From Bacillus_BU sp051233475 (lineage in GTDB: Bacteria; Bacillota; Bacilli; Bacillales; Cytobacillaceae), in the NCBI RefSeq assembly GCF_051233475.1, contig NZ_JBKFGH010000002.1, forward strand, positions 124,001 through 188,000: a DNA stretch of 64,000 nucleotides. Direction: 5' to 3'. A model generated the notes under the pieces. The model saw only the letters and a list, made by a program, of their open reading frames with translations, was not told where the DNA came from and ran no database searches. The translations under genes and the position numbers were made by a program. Every line of letters begins with the position of its first letter. Position 1 is the first letter of the stretch. Below are positions 51,682 through 61,169 of this stretch, in pieces.

Positions 51682-51868
51682 GATTCTACCTCGCGAGTAT
51701 TTTCATTCCAATTGGATATACAATCAAACAAATTTTTTTCGTCACTAATCGACATTTGTTTCCATTATAAACTAAAAGAAAAAGGAACAAAATAGCAACT
51801 AATATCCAAACAAACAATTTTTCAAAAAGTTAATAGAAACGTCGATTTTCATTTACCATTTAGTCAAA

Positions 51869-51900
51869 AAAAGCACCGAAATTTGTATTTCGGTGCTTTT
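51869..51900. terminator. Terminator
   Basis: AAAAGCACCGAAAT-TTGT-ATTTCGGTGCTTTT hairpin after the Fe-S protein gene on the minus strand. It separates that gene from the HD-GYP operon. Confidence 0.9.
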
Positions 51901-51910
51901 TAATATACCA

Positions 51911-52930
51911 TCAATGCCCAATATAGTCGATATTTTGAATTAACGCTTTAAAATCCTCATACGTAATCATTGTATTCCAATTTCCAGTTAGCTTAGCAAT
52001 AATGACTACAGATGCAAAAATTGAAAAGAAAGCAATTGGCACTACCCACTTGTTTACTTTTTTTGGACCAACTTGAACAGTCAACGTGTTCTTAACCGGA
52101 CATACTTCAACACATTGCATACAAGCGGAACATTCCGGTGTTAACACCGATGTTTTTTCTGAAACTCGAATTCTTTGCGGGCAAACACGGGTGCACGCAT
52201 TACAATCAATACACGATTCTTCATTCCGTTTAATTTTTGTTATTCCAAATAAAGAGCCTAACCCAATCAATGCCCCGTACGGACATAAAAACCTGCACCA
52301 AAAATTCTTAAAAAATAGTGAAAGCACAAATAGAATTAGGATGAATTTCAATGCAAACCCGCTTATATTTAAGAAGAATGTCAACATTTTAACATCTGAG
52401 ATTAAGTTATAAGGACTTAATAAAAATTGTTGAGCAGCAACTGCCGGCATATCGAACAGAATAACCTTGATAAAAAAACCTAATAGTAAATACTTTAACG
52501 GGAACAAAATCCATGTGAGCCATTTAGGTAAATCAAAACTCTTCTTAAAAAGCTTCTTACCCAATTTCCCTGTCCATTCACTGACTGTACCAATTGGGCA
52601 AATCCAGCTACAGAACGATCTTCGAAAAAGAATTCCCGACCCCACAATAAAAGTGAATAACACGAGACCCGCTGGATGAATTCGATCAAACTCTCCGGTC
52701 GTAATCCATACTTTAAAAGCTACAAGTGCACTGACTGGCAAGAAGCCTTCTACTGCACTAGGTCTTTCAACAAACGGCTCCACTCCTAATGAAGCGAAGT
52801 GATTATAAAACTGCCAAAATCGAAATCCAATAAAAAGTATAAACAGCAAAAAAGCAATTTGAACCCCATTTCTGGCGAATTCAATTGGTCTTTTCTTCAA
52901 TTGTCTGTAATACCATTTCTTTGTCTTCAT
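51911..52930 (-). CDS. NapH/YccM-like membrane 4Fe-4S protein
   Basis: Polytopic membrane protein of 339 residues with about five helices. The paired CSWICPIG and CRFLCPYGA motifs on loops resemble NapH/NosR/RdxA (CcoG) proteins, and two ferredoxin-type [4Fe-4S] sites follow (CIDCNACTRVCP, CSACMQCVEVCP). It probably passes electrons across or along the membrane from quinol. No reductase genes are adjacent, so the partner is unknown. The ATG at 52930 with AGGAGGA is preferred over the upstream ATG. Confidence 0.85.
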   Translation of the reverse strand: MKTKKWYYRQLKKRPIEFARNGVQIAFLLFILFIGFRFWQFYNHFASLGVEPFVERPSAVEGFLPVSALVAFKVWITTGEFDRIHPAGLVLFTFIVGSGILFRRSFCSWICPIGTVSEWTGKLGKKLFKKSFDLPKWLTWILFPLKYLLLGFFIKVILFDMPAVAAQQFLLSPYNLISDVKMLTFFLNISGFALKFILILFVLSLFFKNFWCRFLCPYGALIGLGSLFGITKIKRNEESCIDCNACTRVCPQRIRVSEKTSVLTPECSACMQCVEVCPVKNTLTVQVGPKKVNKWVVPIAFFSIFASVVIIAKLTGNWNTMITYEDFKALIQNIDYIGH

Positions 52931-53059
52931 GCTAGTCCTCCTCTTTCTTCTTACATAAGCATAAGAAAAAAGAGAGAAAAATCTAGTGATATAATTCACG
53001 AATACACTTCTGTAAGAAAGGTGTCATAAAGAATTCATTAAACATTTATAATTTTATAT

Positions 53060-53097
53060 AGCAAAAGAGGCTAAACCATTCGATAGCCCCTTTTGCT
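53060..53097. terminator. Terminator
   Basis: AGCAAAAGAGGCTA / TAGCC-CTTTTGCT hairpin after the histidine kinase gene on the minus strand. Confidence 0.8.
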
Positions 53098-53102
53098 GTA
53101 AC

Positions 53103-54341
53103 TTAATTATGTTTTACTGGCAAAATGATTTCTACTTCCGTTCCTTTTCCTAATTGGCTCTTAAATAGAAGTTCTCCAAGATGATCTTCGATGATTTTTT
53201 TTGAAACCATTAAACCTAATCCTGTGCCTTCAGGTTTTGTTGTATAGAAGGGTTCTCCAAGTTTTTTTAGTTTTTCTGAATCTATTCCACAACCATTGTC
53301 TTTAACATAAATTTTTATTTGGTCACTTCCTATTACCTTGCAACCCACTTCAACCGTCCCGCCTCTTGGCAACGACTCAACTGCATTTTTTATAAGATTA
53401 ATAAATACTTGTTTCATTTGTTTTTCATCACATTCAATTAAAGGCATTCCTTCGCATTCTTTAAAAACAATCTTTGATCCAAAATTTTCAGCAAGAGGAC
53501 TGGTCACATTAGAAATATACTGGATAATTTCATTAAGATTATTCTGCTTAAAAGTAGGAGGTTTTGGTCTGCCTATAATCATTAAATCATCAACAATTGT
53601 ATTAATACGATCTATTTCCTGTAGCATTATTGGATAATAGGTATCTTCGCTTACATCTCGTTCACTTTGTAATTGAATAAATCCCTTTAATGCTGATAAG
53701 GGATTACGTATTTCATGTCCAATTACAGTGGCAATCTTCCCAACATAAGCCAATTTTTCTTTTTTATTTAAGTCCTCATAAACAGTTGATAGCGTTTGTA
53801 TATATGAAATAAATCTGGTAAGCATGATAAACGATACAATAGATATAATGACAAAAATAGCCACCGGTATAATAGTATTTTTATCTAAAAGAATCAAACC
53901 AGAAACTAAAAATTTACCAGTTGTTGAAATTGAAACCACCCAAAAATACCGCTTGTTTACAAAGATTGGAGCAAAAAGAACTAAAAAGACATCTAAAACG
54001 CTCCCGTATTCAAATGGGTTCCCCCTATTTCCCAAATACATTAATAACATGTTAAGTAAATCTAAAAGAGTATACCAGATAATATAGATATATTTTACAG
54101 TATAGACCTTTTCTTTTTTGATCAAATATACAGCTAAAGGTAACAGTAGAAATAGCAACACAAAAAACCAAAAACCAAGCGCTGACTTTGGGCCTTCTTC
54201 AGGATTTTCTATTGTAAGAGGTTTAACATAATATATTAACAAATCGTAGGCAGTAAATATTACATAAAACATCCATAAAAACAGTTTTACTGCCTTTACT
54301 TCCTCAACTAACAGTTGTTTCCCATGAACATTATCCGACAT
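53103..54341 (-). CDS. Sensor histidine kinase, KinB-like (sporulation kinase type)
   Basis: Kinase of 412 residues. About six N-terminal membrane helices form the same sensor as in the HD-GYP protein. The HisKA domain has VIGHEIRNPLSALKGFIQLQ (about 208); the HATPase domain has NLIKNAVES, DNGCGID and GTGLGLMVSKKIIEDHLG. There is no adjacent response regulator that is not already paired, which is typical of kinases feeding the sporulation phosphorelay. The start at 54341 has only a weak GGGG site. Confidence 0.85.
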   Translation of the reverse strand: MSDNVHGKQLLVEEVKAVKLFLWMFYVIFTAYDLLIYYVKPLTIENPEEGPKSALGFWFFVLLFLLLPLAVYLIKKEKVYTVKYIYIIWYTLLDLLNMLLMYLGNRGNPFEYGSVLDVFLVLFAPIFVNKRYFWVVSISTTGKFLVSGLILLDKNTIIPVAIFVIISIVSFIMLTRFISYIQTLSTVYEDLNKKEKLAYVGKIATVIGHEIRNPLSALKGFIQLQSERDVSEDTYYPIMLQEIDRINTIVDDLMIIGRPKPPTFKQNNLNEIIQYISNVTSPLAENFGSKIVFKECEGMPLIECDEKQMKQVFINLIKNAVESLPRGGTVEVGCKVIGSDQIKIYVKDNGCGIDSEKLKKLGEPFYTTKPEGTGLGLMVSKKIIEDHLGELLFKSQLGKGTEVEIILPVKHN

Positions 54342-54528
54342 AACCAAACCCCGCTTATAATAAGTAACATGCACACATACCTATTTTAAACAGGATTTCC
54401 TGTATTTTCTATAAAAAAGTGAAAAAAATCGGCATAATAATATATTTTTCGACAAAATATGACTATATTTTTAACACAATCATACAATTTTCATCAAAAA
54501 ATGCAGGTATCCAATAACACGTAAGGAA

Positions 54529-55200
54529 TTATCCATTATAGATATATCGATTAACCGGCCTTCCAATTCCACCGTATTGGATATCGATTTTCACCTTGCC
54601 ACACTTTTCCAAGTACTCTAAATAGCGACGGGCTGTGACTCTCGCGATTCCTACCCCCTCCGCTACCTCCTCTGCTGAAATCGGGAACGAATGGCTGGAT
54701 AAGAAAGAAATTACTTTTTTTAAAGTAACCCCGTTTAAACCTTTAGGAAGCTCCCCTTGTTCCTCAAGCTCTTTTTGAAATAATACTTCATCCAGTTCTT
54801 CCTGAGAGATGGTTTGCTTCTTATTTATTTGCATTCTAAAAGATCGATAATTTTCTAACGCCTTTTTCATTCGCTCAAACTTAAAGGGCTTCATAATGTA
54901 ATCAAACGCACCTTGTTGAAGGAATGAGCGGACTGTGTCCATATCACTTGCGGCTGTAATAGCAATCACATCAACTTGATAACCTTTTGTACGGATCATT
55001 TTCAAGGTTGTTAACCCGTCTTGATTTGGCATAAACACATCAACAAGGACCAAATCCGGCTTAAGTTTTTCAATAAGAGCAATCCCCTCAAGTCCGTTTC
55101 CAGCAATACCGATAACTTTAAACCCCGGGACACTATCGACAAAGTGACGATTAATTTCCTGAACCATTGGATCATCTTCAATCAGGACGACTTTAAACAA
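54529..55200 (-). CDS. dctR: C4-dicarboxylate response regulator DctR
   Basis: CitB-family regulator of 223 residues. The receiver domain has EDD (8-10) and the phosphoacceptor Asp in LVLVDVFMPN (about 55). A C-terminal helix-turn-helix (ISAEEVAEGVGIARVTARRYLEYLEK, about 175-200) follows. Next to dctS and the dctB/dctP genes, it most likely activates dctP transcription, as in B. subtilis. It overlaps dctS by 8 bases. Confidence 0.9.
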   Translation of the reverse strand: MFKVVLIEDDPMVQEINRHFVDSVPGFKVIGIAGNGLEGIALIEKLKPDLVLVDVFMPNQDGLTTLKMIRTKGYQVDVIAITAASDMDTVRSFLQQGAFDYIMKPFKFERMKKALENYRSFRMQINKKQTISQEELDEVLFQKELEEQGELPKGLNGVTLKKVISFLSSHSFPISAEEVAEGVGIARVTARRYLEYLEKCGKVKIDIQYGGIGRPVNRYIYNG

Positions 55201-56800
55201 CTCTCACACCTCCATGTACGGATGGTTCAAACTTAAATGTAATCTGAAAAGACGTTCCGTTTCCAACTTTAGAATCAACATGGATTTTTCCTTGTCCTTT
55301 ATCAACAATCTGTTTTACCAAAAATAAACCAATTCCTCTTCCCGTTCCGCTCTTTGAGGAATATCCATAATTAAAAATTCTAGAAAGATCCTCTTCTTCT
55401 ATCCCGCACCCATTATCTTCTACTAATATATTTAGAATTTGATCCGTTTGCCGGATACTCACATAGATTTCATTACTTTCTGTCTGAACATCTTTAAAAG
55501 AATCATAGGCATTTTCAATTAGATTGCCAATCATCAAAACAAAATCATGATGATCAAGTAAATTCGGAAATTCGCGCAAGAAGCTGTTCCGATCAATAAT
55601 TACCTGAATTCCAAGTTCTTTACCGCGGCTAACCTTACTTAACAATAGCCCGGAAAGACTGTCATCGTGTATATTTTTGCTTAGAAATCTCGTTAATTCT
55701 TCCTGCTCCTCTGTTACTTGAAACACATATTCGAGCGCCTTTTCCCTATTCCCAATTTGGATTAATCCGGCTATGGTGTGCAGTTTATTAATATGTTCAT
55801 GGTTTTGAACTCTTAAAGCATTTACGAAAGCTTTTACCCCTGTTAATTCTTCCGCTAGATTCTTAACCTGAGTTCGATCCTGGAATATAGCAATTGCCCC
55901 AACCGTTTCATTATTCACTTTAATTGGGATTCGATTACTTACTATCATTAAATTATTAATATATAAATCTTTATTATAGATAGGTTTATCTAACTGAAGA
56001 ATTTCCGGAAGATATGTATCCGGTAAAATATCCGTTATTTTCTTTCCAATTACTTCATCTTTAACATCCAAAATCTCTTTTGCCCGATTATTAAAGATCG
56101 TTATCCGCTCTTCTCGGTCAATCGCAATCACCGCTTCATGCATCGAGTTAAACGTTTCTGTACGCTCAACAACAATTCTGGCAATTTCATGCGGCTCAAG
56201 CAGAAACATTTCCTTCTTAATCTGCCTTGCTAACACCCAAGCGCCCCATCCTCCAAAGAAAAATGCAATCCCTCCTGTTAGCAGGATCTCTTGTTTAAGA
56301 TGAAGCAATGTTTCAAACAAGCTTGGTAGTTTATACCCGGCCATGACTACGCCTATTTGTTCCTTGTTTTGATTAAGAACCGGCACAAATGCTCGGATAA
56401 CCGTACCAAGTTCGCCGTATGCCTCTGAAATATAAGAGTGCTCAGCAAAGGCTGCTCCTTCATCTGAACCCGTTGATACTTCGCCCACTTTTTCCAAAAT
56501 TGGGTGCGTAAGTCTCGTACGTTCCATATCCATCACAACGATGTAATCGGCTTTGTTTATCATTCGAATTTTTTCTACTGTTTTTTGAAGGTCAATAATA
56601 TCTCGTTGATCATTAGGGATATTTTTAATTACTTCTGGAAGCTCTGCAACTGTACGAGCCGTCAACATGGCTTGCTCCTTAATTTTGTTTTCCTCTTTTT
56701 GGATAAAACCATTAATGAGCACAATACCAAGAAAAAGTAATGAAAAGCCTAATATGAAAATGATTAAACTAGTAATCTTCCATTGAATTGATATCCGCAT
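55193..56800 (-). CDS. dctS: C4-dicarboxylate sensor kinase DctS
   Basis: CitA/DcuS-type kinase of 535 residues. Two membrane helices (about 9-31 and 172-192) flank a periplasmic-type PAS domain (sCACHE; ADYIVVMDMERTRLTHP). A cytoplasmic PAS domain, a Spo0B-like dimerisation region with the phosphoacceptor His in LRVQNHEHINKLHTIAGL, and a HATPase domain (NLIENAYDSF, DNGCGI, GTGRGIGL) follow. It detects fumarate, malate or succinate. Divergent from dctB. Confidence 0.9.
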   Translation of the reverse strand: MRISIQWKITSLIIFILGFSLLFLGIVLINGFIQKEENKIKEQAMLTARTVAELPEVIKNIPNDQRDIIDLQKTVEKIRMINKADYIVVMDMERTRLTHPILEKVGEVSTGSDEGAAFAEHSYISEAYGELGTVIRAFVPVLNQNKEQIGVVMAGYKLPSLFETLLHLKQEILLTGGIAFFFGGWGAWVLARQIKKEMFLLEPHEIARIVVERTETFNSMHEAVIAIDREERITIFNNRAKEILDVKDEVIGKKITDILPDTYLPEILQLDKPIYNKDLYINNLMIVSNRIPIKVNNETVGAIAIFQDRTQVKNLAEELTGVKAFVNALRVQNHEHINKLHTIAGLIQIGNREKALEYVFQVTEEQEELTRFLSKNIHDDSLSGLLLSKVSRGKELGIQVIIDRNSFLREFPNLLDHHDFVLMIGNLIENAYDSFKDVQTESNEIYVSIRQTDQILNILVEDNGCGIEEEDLSRIFNYGYSSKSGTGRGIGLFLVKQIVDKGQGKIHVDSKVGNGTSFQITFKFEPSVHGGVRVV

Positions 56801-56901
56801 AATGTAATCCCCTTAACGTACTTAGACTATTGTATCACGAAAAATTTATCTATTATTTCAATAAATGTTATGATAAAAAAAACAACAGTTCGAGGGTTGA
56901 T

Positions 56902-57942
56902 ATGAAAACATTTATTTCAATTAGTACATTAACTATTACTATATTAATCATATGGATAAGTTCAACTACTTTGCAACATTCTAAGAACCTTGTCTATGAT
57001 GACGAACAGGAAGGCTTAAAGGATCAAATTATTATCCGCTTTAGCCATGTTGTTGCTGAGAATACACCAAAAGGTCTTGCCGCACAAAAATTCGCAGACT
57101 TAGTCCAAAAAAAGACAAATGGAAAGATTAAGGTGGAAGTTTATCCAAACGGCATTCTTTATCCTGACGGGGAAGAAATAGATGCTTTAATTCGTGGCGA
57201 CATCCAAATGGTGGCTCCAACCTTTACTAAAATGACAGAGTTCGTCCCTGAATGGAAGGTTCTTGATTTGCCCTTTCTTTTCCAAAACGATGAACAGGTT
57301 GAGAATGTTTTCACGGGTAGTATTGGCAAAGAATTAATAGAAAAATTGGATGAAAAACACATGAAAGGGATGACCTTTTGGAGCAATGGTTTTAAACAAA
57401 TGTCAAGCAGCAAAGGACCGCTGATCACCCCGGCCGATTTCAAAGGCCAAAGCTTTCGGGTAATGCCCGGTGAAATGATTGAAAAACAATTTTGGCTGCT
57501 TCACGCAAACCCTGTAGCTCAGCCTTTCAACAGTGTATATCACTCATTAGAAATCCAAGAATTAGATGGTCAGGAAAATACGATTTCAAATATCTATTCT
57601 AAAGGCTTATACAAGGTACAGGACCATCTAACGTTAAGTAACCACGGATATCTAGGGTATGCAGTAATTATGAATTCTGATTTCTGGAGAACACTATCAG
57701 CTTCCGAACAAAAACAAATTAACAGCGCACTTGCTGAAACCTCAAAATGGATTCAACAGGAATCGAGAAATATGAACGACGCCCAGCTTGAAGAAATAAA
57801 GAATAGCTCATCAATTCAAATTCATACCCTAACTAAAGAGCAACAAAAGCTTTGGAAGGATGCATTTACACCTCTTTATAAATCTGTTGAAAAAGAGATT
57901 GGTGCTGAGTTTCTTTATAAAATTCAACAAGCAAGCGAGTAA
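56902..57942 (+). CDS. dctB: DctB-like solute-binding protein (TRAP DctP family)
   Basis: Extracytoplasmic binding protein of 346 residues with an N-terminal membrane segment (about 3-22). It has the DctP fold signature: 'IRFSHVVAENTPKGLAAQKFADLVQKKTNGKIKVEVYPNG', 'WSNGFKQMSSSKGPL' and 'FRVMPGEM'. No TRAP permease genes are present; in B. subtilis DctB is a co-sensor working with DctS and DctP, and the same role is likely here. GAGGG before the ATG at 56902 decides the start. Confidence 0.87.
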   Translation: MKTFISISTLTITILIIWISSTTLQHSKNLVYDDEQEGLKDQIIIRFSHVVAENTPKGLAAQKFADLVQKKTNGKIKVEVYPNGILYPDGEEIDALIRGDIQMVAPTFTKMTEFVPEWKVLDLPFLFQNDEQVENVFTGSIGKELIEKLDEKHMKGMTFWSNGFKQMSSSKGPLITPADFKGQSFRVMPGEMIEKQFWLLHANPVAQPFNSVYHSLEIQELDGQENTISNIYSKGLYKVQDHLTLSNHGYLGYAVIMNSDFWRTLSASEQKQINSALAETSKWIQQESRNMNDAQLEEIKNSSSIQIHTLTKEQQKLWKDAFTPLYKSVEKEIGAEFLYKIQQASE

Positions 57943-57954
57943 ACCTTACATAAT

Positions 57955-57984
57955 AAACAGGCGCACAAACGCCTGTTTTTTTTT
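57955..57984 (+). terminator. Terminator of dctB
   Basis: AAACAGGCG-CACAAA-CGCCTGTTT hairpin with nine T. Confidence 0.92.
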
Positions 57985-58084
57985 TGCTTTCATCGCCATG
58001 ACCAAAATGAACAAAAAGAACAATATCACCATAAAATATATTTTTCTAAATTGTCTGTTAATATAAAACCCAACCACACGACAC

Positions 58085-58098
58085 TGAAAGCGCTAACA
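58085..58098 (+). promoter_or_regulatory. CcpA cre site upstream of dctP
   Basis: TGAAAGCGCTAACA matches the cre consensus TGWAANCGNTNWCA, 29 bases before the dctP start, a position that allows catabolite repression by roadblock. Confidence 0.75.
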
Positions 58099-58126
58099 AT
58101 GATGTTAATAGATAAGGGGGATTAAC

Positions 58127-59395
58127 ATGAAAATAAATTTTAAGAATTTAACTGTTCAAGTCATTATCGGGATCTTTGTTGGTATTGCGATTGGTTTTAC
58201 CTTCCCTGAATTCGGTGAGAAGTTAAAGGTATTAGCAGATATCTTTATAAAAATGATTAAAATGGTGATTGCACCCATAGTCTTTTTTACTGTTGTGATT
58301 GGCATTGGCAGTATGGGTGACCTCAAAAAAGTGGGCCGCATCGGAGGTAAAGCCCTGCTTTATTTTGAAATTGTCACCACTTTTGCTTTAGCAATCGGAA
58401 TTATCGTCGTCAACTTGATTAAGCCAGGAAAAGGTTTTAATACCACCGCAGTAGAGGGTGGCGATATAAGCCAATTTACTGACCAAGCGAAAGAAACAAG
58501 TCACGGGGCAATGGATTTTATCATGAGTATTATTCCAGATAATATTGTCGGTGCAATGGCGAGTGGAGAATTATTACCTATTCTTTTTTTCGCAGTTCTT
58601 TTTGGCACATCCCTTGCCGCTATGGGAGACAAGGCAAAGCCTGTTGTTGAATTATTTGAGAAATTAACCGATGCCTTCTTTGGCGTAGTAAACATGATTA
58701 TGAAGGTATCGCCAATTGCGGCATCAGGTGCCATGGCCTATACAATTGGAAAGTTCGGTCTTGGTTCGCTTGTTTCACTAGGTAAATTAATGGGTTCCGT
58801 TTATATTACAATGTTTTTATTTATTATTTTGGTGCTTGGTGCCATTGCGAAGTTCTATAAGTTTAGCATTTTTAAGTTTATCGCTTATATTAAAGAGGAA
58901 ATTTTACTTGTGCTTGGAACCTCCTCTTCCGAATCAGCTCTTCCAAGGATGATGGAACGCCTCGAAAAGTATGGCTGTTCGAAATCTGTTGTCGGATTAG
59001 TTGTTCCAACCGGATACTCCTTTAACCTGGACGGTACAGCCATATACTTATCCATGGCAGCCATTTTTATCGCTCAAGCATATGGGGTCGATTTAACCCT
59101 TATGCAAGAAATAACCCTTCTGGGGATTTTAATGTTGACATCAAAAGGAGCCGCAGGCGTAACGGGATCAGGCTTTATCACTTTGGCCGCAACCTTAGCA
59201 GCCTTCCCAATGATACCTGTTGAAGGAATCGCGCTATTACTTGGGGTGGATCGCTTCATGTCTGAAGCACGTGCCATTACTAATCTAATTGGGAATGGCG
59301 TAGCAACAGTTGTCGTCTCCAAAATGGAAAATGAATTCCACCCTCCTCTTGAACTAGCAGAAGAAGCCCCTGCTGCCTCACGACAGATTGTTTAA
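58127..59395 (+). CDS. dctP: C4-dicarboxylate/cation symporter (DctA family; DctP of Bacillus)
   Basis: DAACS family symporter of 422 residues. It imports succinate, fumarate and malate with cations. The family motifs are clear: the serine-rich hairpin SSSESALPRMM (about 265), PTGYSFNLDGTAIYL, and MLTSKGAAGVTGSGFI (helical hairpin 2). AAGGGGG precedes the ATG. Likely activated by DctR and repressed by CcpA through the adjacent cre site. Confidence 0.95.
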   Translation: MKINFKNLTVQVIIGIFVGIAIGFTFPEFGEKLKVLADIFIKMIKMVIAPIVFFTVVIGIGSMGDLKKVGRIGGKALLYFEIVTTFALAIGIIVVNLIKPGKGFNTTAVEGGDISQFTDQAKETSHGAMDFIMSIIPDNIVGAMASGELLPILFFAVLFGTSLAAMGDKAKPVVELFEKLTDAFFGVVNMIMKVSPIAASGAMAYTIGKFGLGSLVSLGKLMGSVYITMFLFIILVLGAIAKFYKFSIFKFIAYIKEEILLVLGTSSSESALPRMMERLEKYGCSKSVVGLVVPTGYSFNLDGTAIYLSMAAIFIAQAYGVDLTLMQEITLLGILMLTSKGAAGVTGSGFITLAATLAAFPMIPVEGIALLLGVDRFMSEARAITNLIGNGVATVVVSKMENEFHPPLELAEEAPAASRQIV

Positions 59396-59430
59396 TATTA
59401 AGAGTAAAATAATGTTGATTATGAGCACTC

Positions 59431-59560
59431 TGTTGATTGGAGCGGAAGGTGCGAGACTCCTGCGGGAGAAGGTGTCACGGGAGACCCCGCAGGCGCTATG
59501 GCGCCGAGGAGGCTCCCGGACTCCCCCGCGGAAAGGGAGCACCTGCAGCGGAAATCAACA
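59431..59560. repeat. ~130-bp GC-rich element with inverted ends (copy C)
   Basis: Same orientation as copy B and nearly identical to it. It lies between the dctP stop and its terminator. The region after 59634 to the next gene is AT-rich with nothing recognised. Confidence 0.88.
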
Positions 59561-59592
59561 GCCAAATTTAACATCACTATTATAATAATAGA

Positions 59593-59634
59593 AAAGAAGC
59601 GAACAGAGTTTATCTTTCTCTGTTCGCTTCTTTT
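59593..59634 (+). terminator. Terminator of dctP
   Basis: AAAGAAGCGAACAGAG / CTCTGTTCGCTTCTTT hairpin with a T-run, placed beyond repeat copy C. Confidence 0.9.
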
Positions 59635-59893
59635 TACTTTCTATCATTCTACTTATCCCTCTTAATTTATATTATTTCATTATCAATAATGAATATGTAA
59701 AAATACTGAAAATTTCGATAAAATGACACAAACCCCCTCCTTATTTTAGTTTACCAATATAATATAATGAAGAAAGGTAAAACAATATTTTCCAATACAC
59801 CTTACCATTAGCAAACTAGATCATTCAAACTTACTTCATAGACTTCCGCTCACTTAGTTTTTAAAAGGTATGAATAAAAATGGGGGATGCCAG

Positions 59894-60880
59894 ATGAAGA
59901 AAACATTCACCAAATCACTCGGAAGAGTCACTGAAAAACTAGAGCTGGACATTGAAGAAAAGTGGATTTATGTGTATTACTCTCGGGGGAATATCAAACA
60001 TACAGCTTACATTTTAAGAAACTCCAATAAATCAATTGAAGAATATATTAGTCACTTCCTGGAAGACAATCCTATATCCGAGGATCTTAAAAATGAAATT
60101 AACAAGTTCTTAACTTCTAAAAAATCAAAATCTGAAACGAACTTTCATCTATTTACGATTTTTCTTATCAAGACTCTCTCCTTTAATGTAGTAGTTTGCA
60201 TTTTGTTAGGAATCTCTATCTTCGCTGGATTTAAACTTGGATCGATTGCCGACAGTAGATATGACCTTTATCCCCTTTTTACCATTGTCGGTGTATTATT
60301 GGGACTTATTATCGGAGGAAGCATTTGCTACATTATGATCATGCACTATATGCAGCAGAGTGAAAAGAGCGAAAAGGATACCCATCCATTACTTTCCGGC
60401 CGAAAATTACAAAAAAAGCCGACAGAAGAATCAAGTTTGAATGTTCCAATTATAGATGTTTCATTAGATGAAGTGCGTAGAGCAACTCAATATTTCTTTA
60501 ACCAACATCCAAAAGAAACATCCAAGACGATTCTTATAAAGGATGATTTCAGCATTGATTTTAGCCAACTTGTTCATTATTTAGGTGGAATACCATCAAA
60601 AAAATATTATATGTCAAAAGAAACATATGATGTTTTCGAAGAAAGTGATCGGCACATCCCTGAAATGATGGACAAAGTTCAGAAAGCTGTTGACCTCTAT
60701 GTAAAGGATCACCAACATAACCCAACGTTAAGTTATGATCCACTTCACCGAGTAAACTGTTTTGAACTGATCCAGGAACATTATTTAGATAGTAATCCAG
60801 AAATGGATTTTTATCTCACAGATTGTGACGGTATTATTTCTCACATAAAGCCAAATACGACGAATAAACATGTGGATTAA
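59894..60880 (+). CDS. DUF3939-type membrane protein
   Basis: Protein of 328 residues. About 100 N-terminal polar residues lead to two membrane helices (about 104-125 and 135-160; FAGFKLGSIADSRYDLYPLFTIVGVLLGLIIGG), which resemble AtpI/AtpZ-like helical pairs. The C-terminal ~150 residues (VSLDEVRRATQYFFNQHP... DFSQLVHYLGGIPSKKYYMSKETYDVFEE) fit DUF3939. Function unknown. GGGGG before the ATG at 59894 excludes the ATG at 59870. Confidence 0.65.
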   Translation: MKKTFTKSLGRVTEKLELDIEEKWIYVYYSRGNIKHTAYILRNSNKSIEEYISHFLEDNPISEDLKNEINKFLTSKKSKSETNFHLFTIFLIKTLSFNVVVCILLGISIFAGFKLGSIADSRYDLYPLFTIVGVLLGLIIGGSICYIMIMHYMQQSEKSEKDTHPLLSGRKLQKKPTEESSLNVPIIDVSLDEVRRATQYFFNQHPKETSKTILIKDDFSIDFSQLVHYLGGIPSKKYYMSKETYDVFEESDRHIPEMMDKVQKAVDLYVKDHQHNPTLSYDPLHRVNCFELIQEHYLDSNPEMDFYLTDCDGIISHIKPNTTNKHVD

Positions 60881-60926
60881 CCAATTTTCCAAATTAAATT
60901 ACAACCTGCTCCATAAAAAAAACTAA

Positions 60927-60981
60927 AAACAAAAAACGTTATCCTAGTTTTGCTTAACTATTGGATAACGTTTTTTGTTTT
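60927..60981 (+). terminator. Terminator
   Basis: ACAAAAAACGTTATCC / GGATAACGTTTTTTGT stem after the DUF3939 gene. Confidence 0.85.
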
Positions 60982-61018
60982 ATTTAAAACCTTAGAAATG
61001 GAAAATAAATTCATTTTA

Positions 61019-61035
61019 TGTTAGATTTTCTAACA
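61019..61035. promoter_or_regulatory. TnrA/GlnR box 1 upstream of amtB
   Basis: TGTTAGATTTTCTAACA matches TGTNAN7TNACA. It is centred about 70 bases before the predicted start of transcription, compatible with TnrA activation. Confidence 0.75.
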
Positions 61036-61063
61036 TAAATTTTCAGAAACTTGAGAAAACCTA

Positions 61064-61091
61064 TTGACACATTATTTTTTTACGCTAAAAT
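61064..61091 (+). promoter_or_regulatory. amtB promoter
   Basis: TTGACA (61064-61069), 16-base spacer, TAAAAT (61086-61091). Confidence 0.65.
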
Positions 61092-61108
61092 AAACCTAAA
61101 GAAACTAA

Positions 61109-61125
61109 TGTTATATTTTCTTACA
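61109..61125. promoter_or_regulatory. TnrA/GlnR box 2 downstream of amtB promoter
   Basis: TGTTATATTTTCTTACA matches TGTNAN7TNACA, centred about 20 bases after the predicted transcription start, a position that suggests repression (GlnR-like). Confidence 0.72.
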
Positions 61126-61169
61126 TTAATACGTAATGAATTGTAACAAAAGAAAAGGGAGGAAGAAAA

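Noticed and set aside
57159..57443. Minus-strand 94-codon frame inside dctB.
   Set aside because: It lies wholly antisense to a gene with a clear family match and has no ribosome site.
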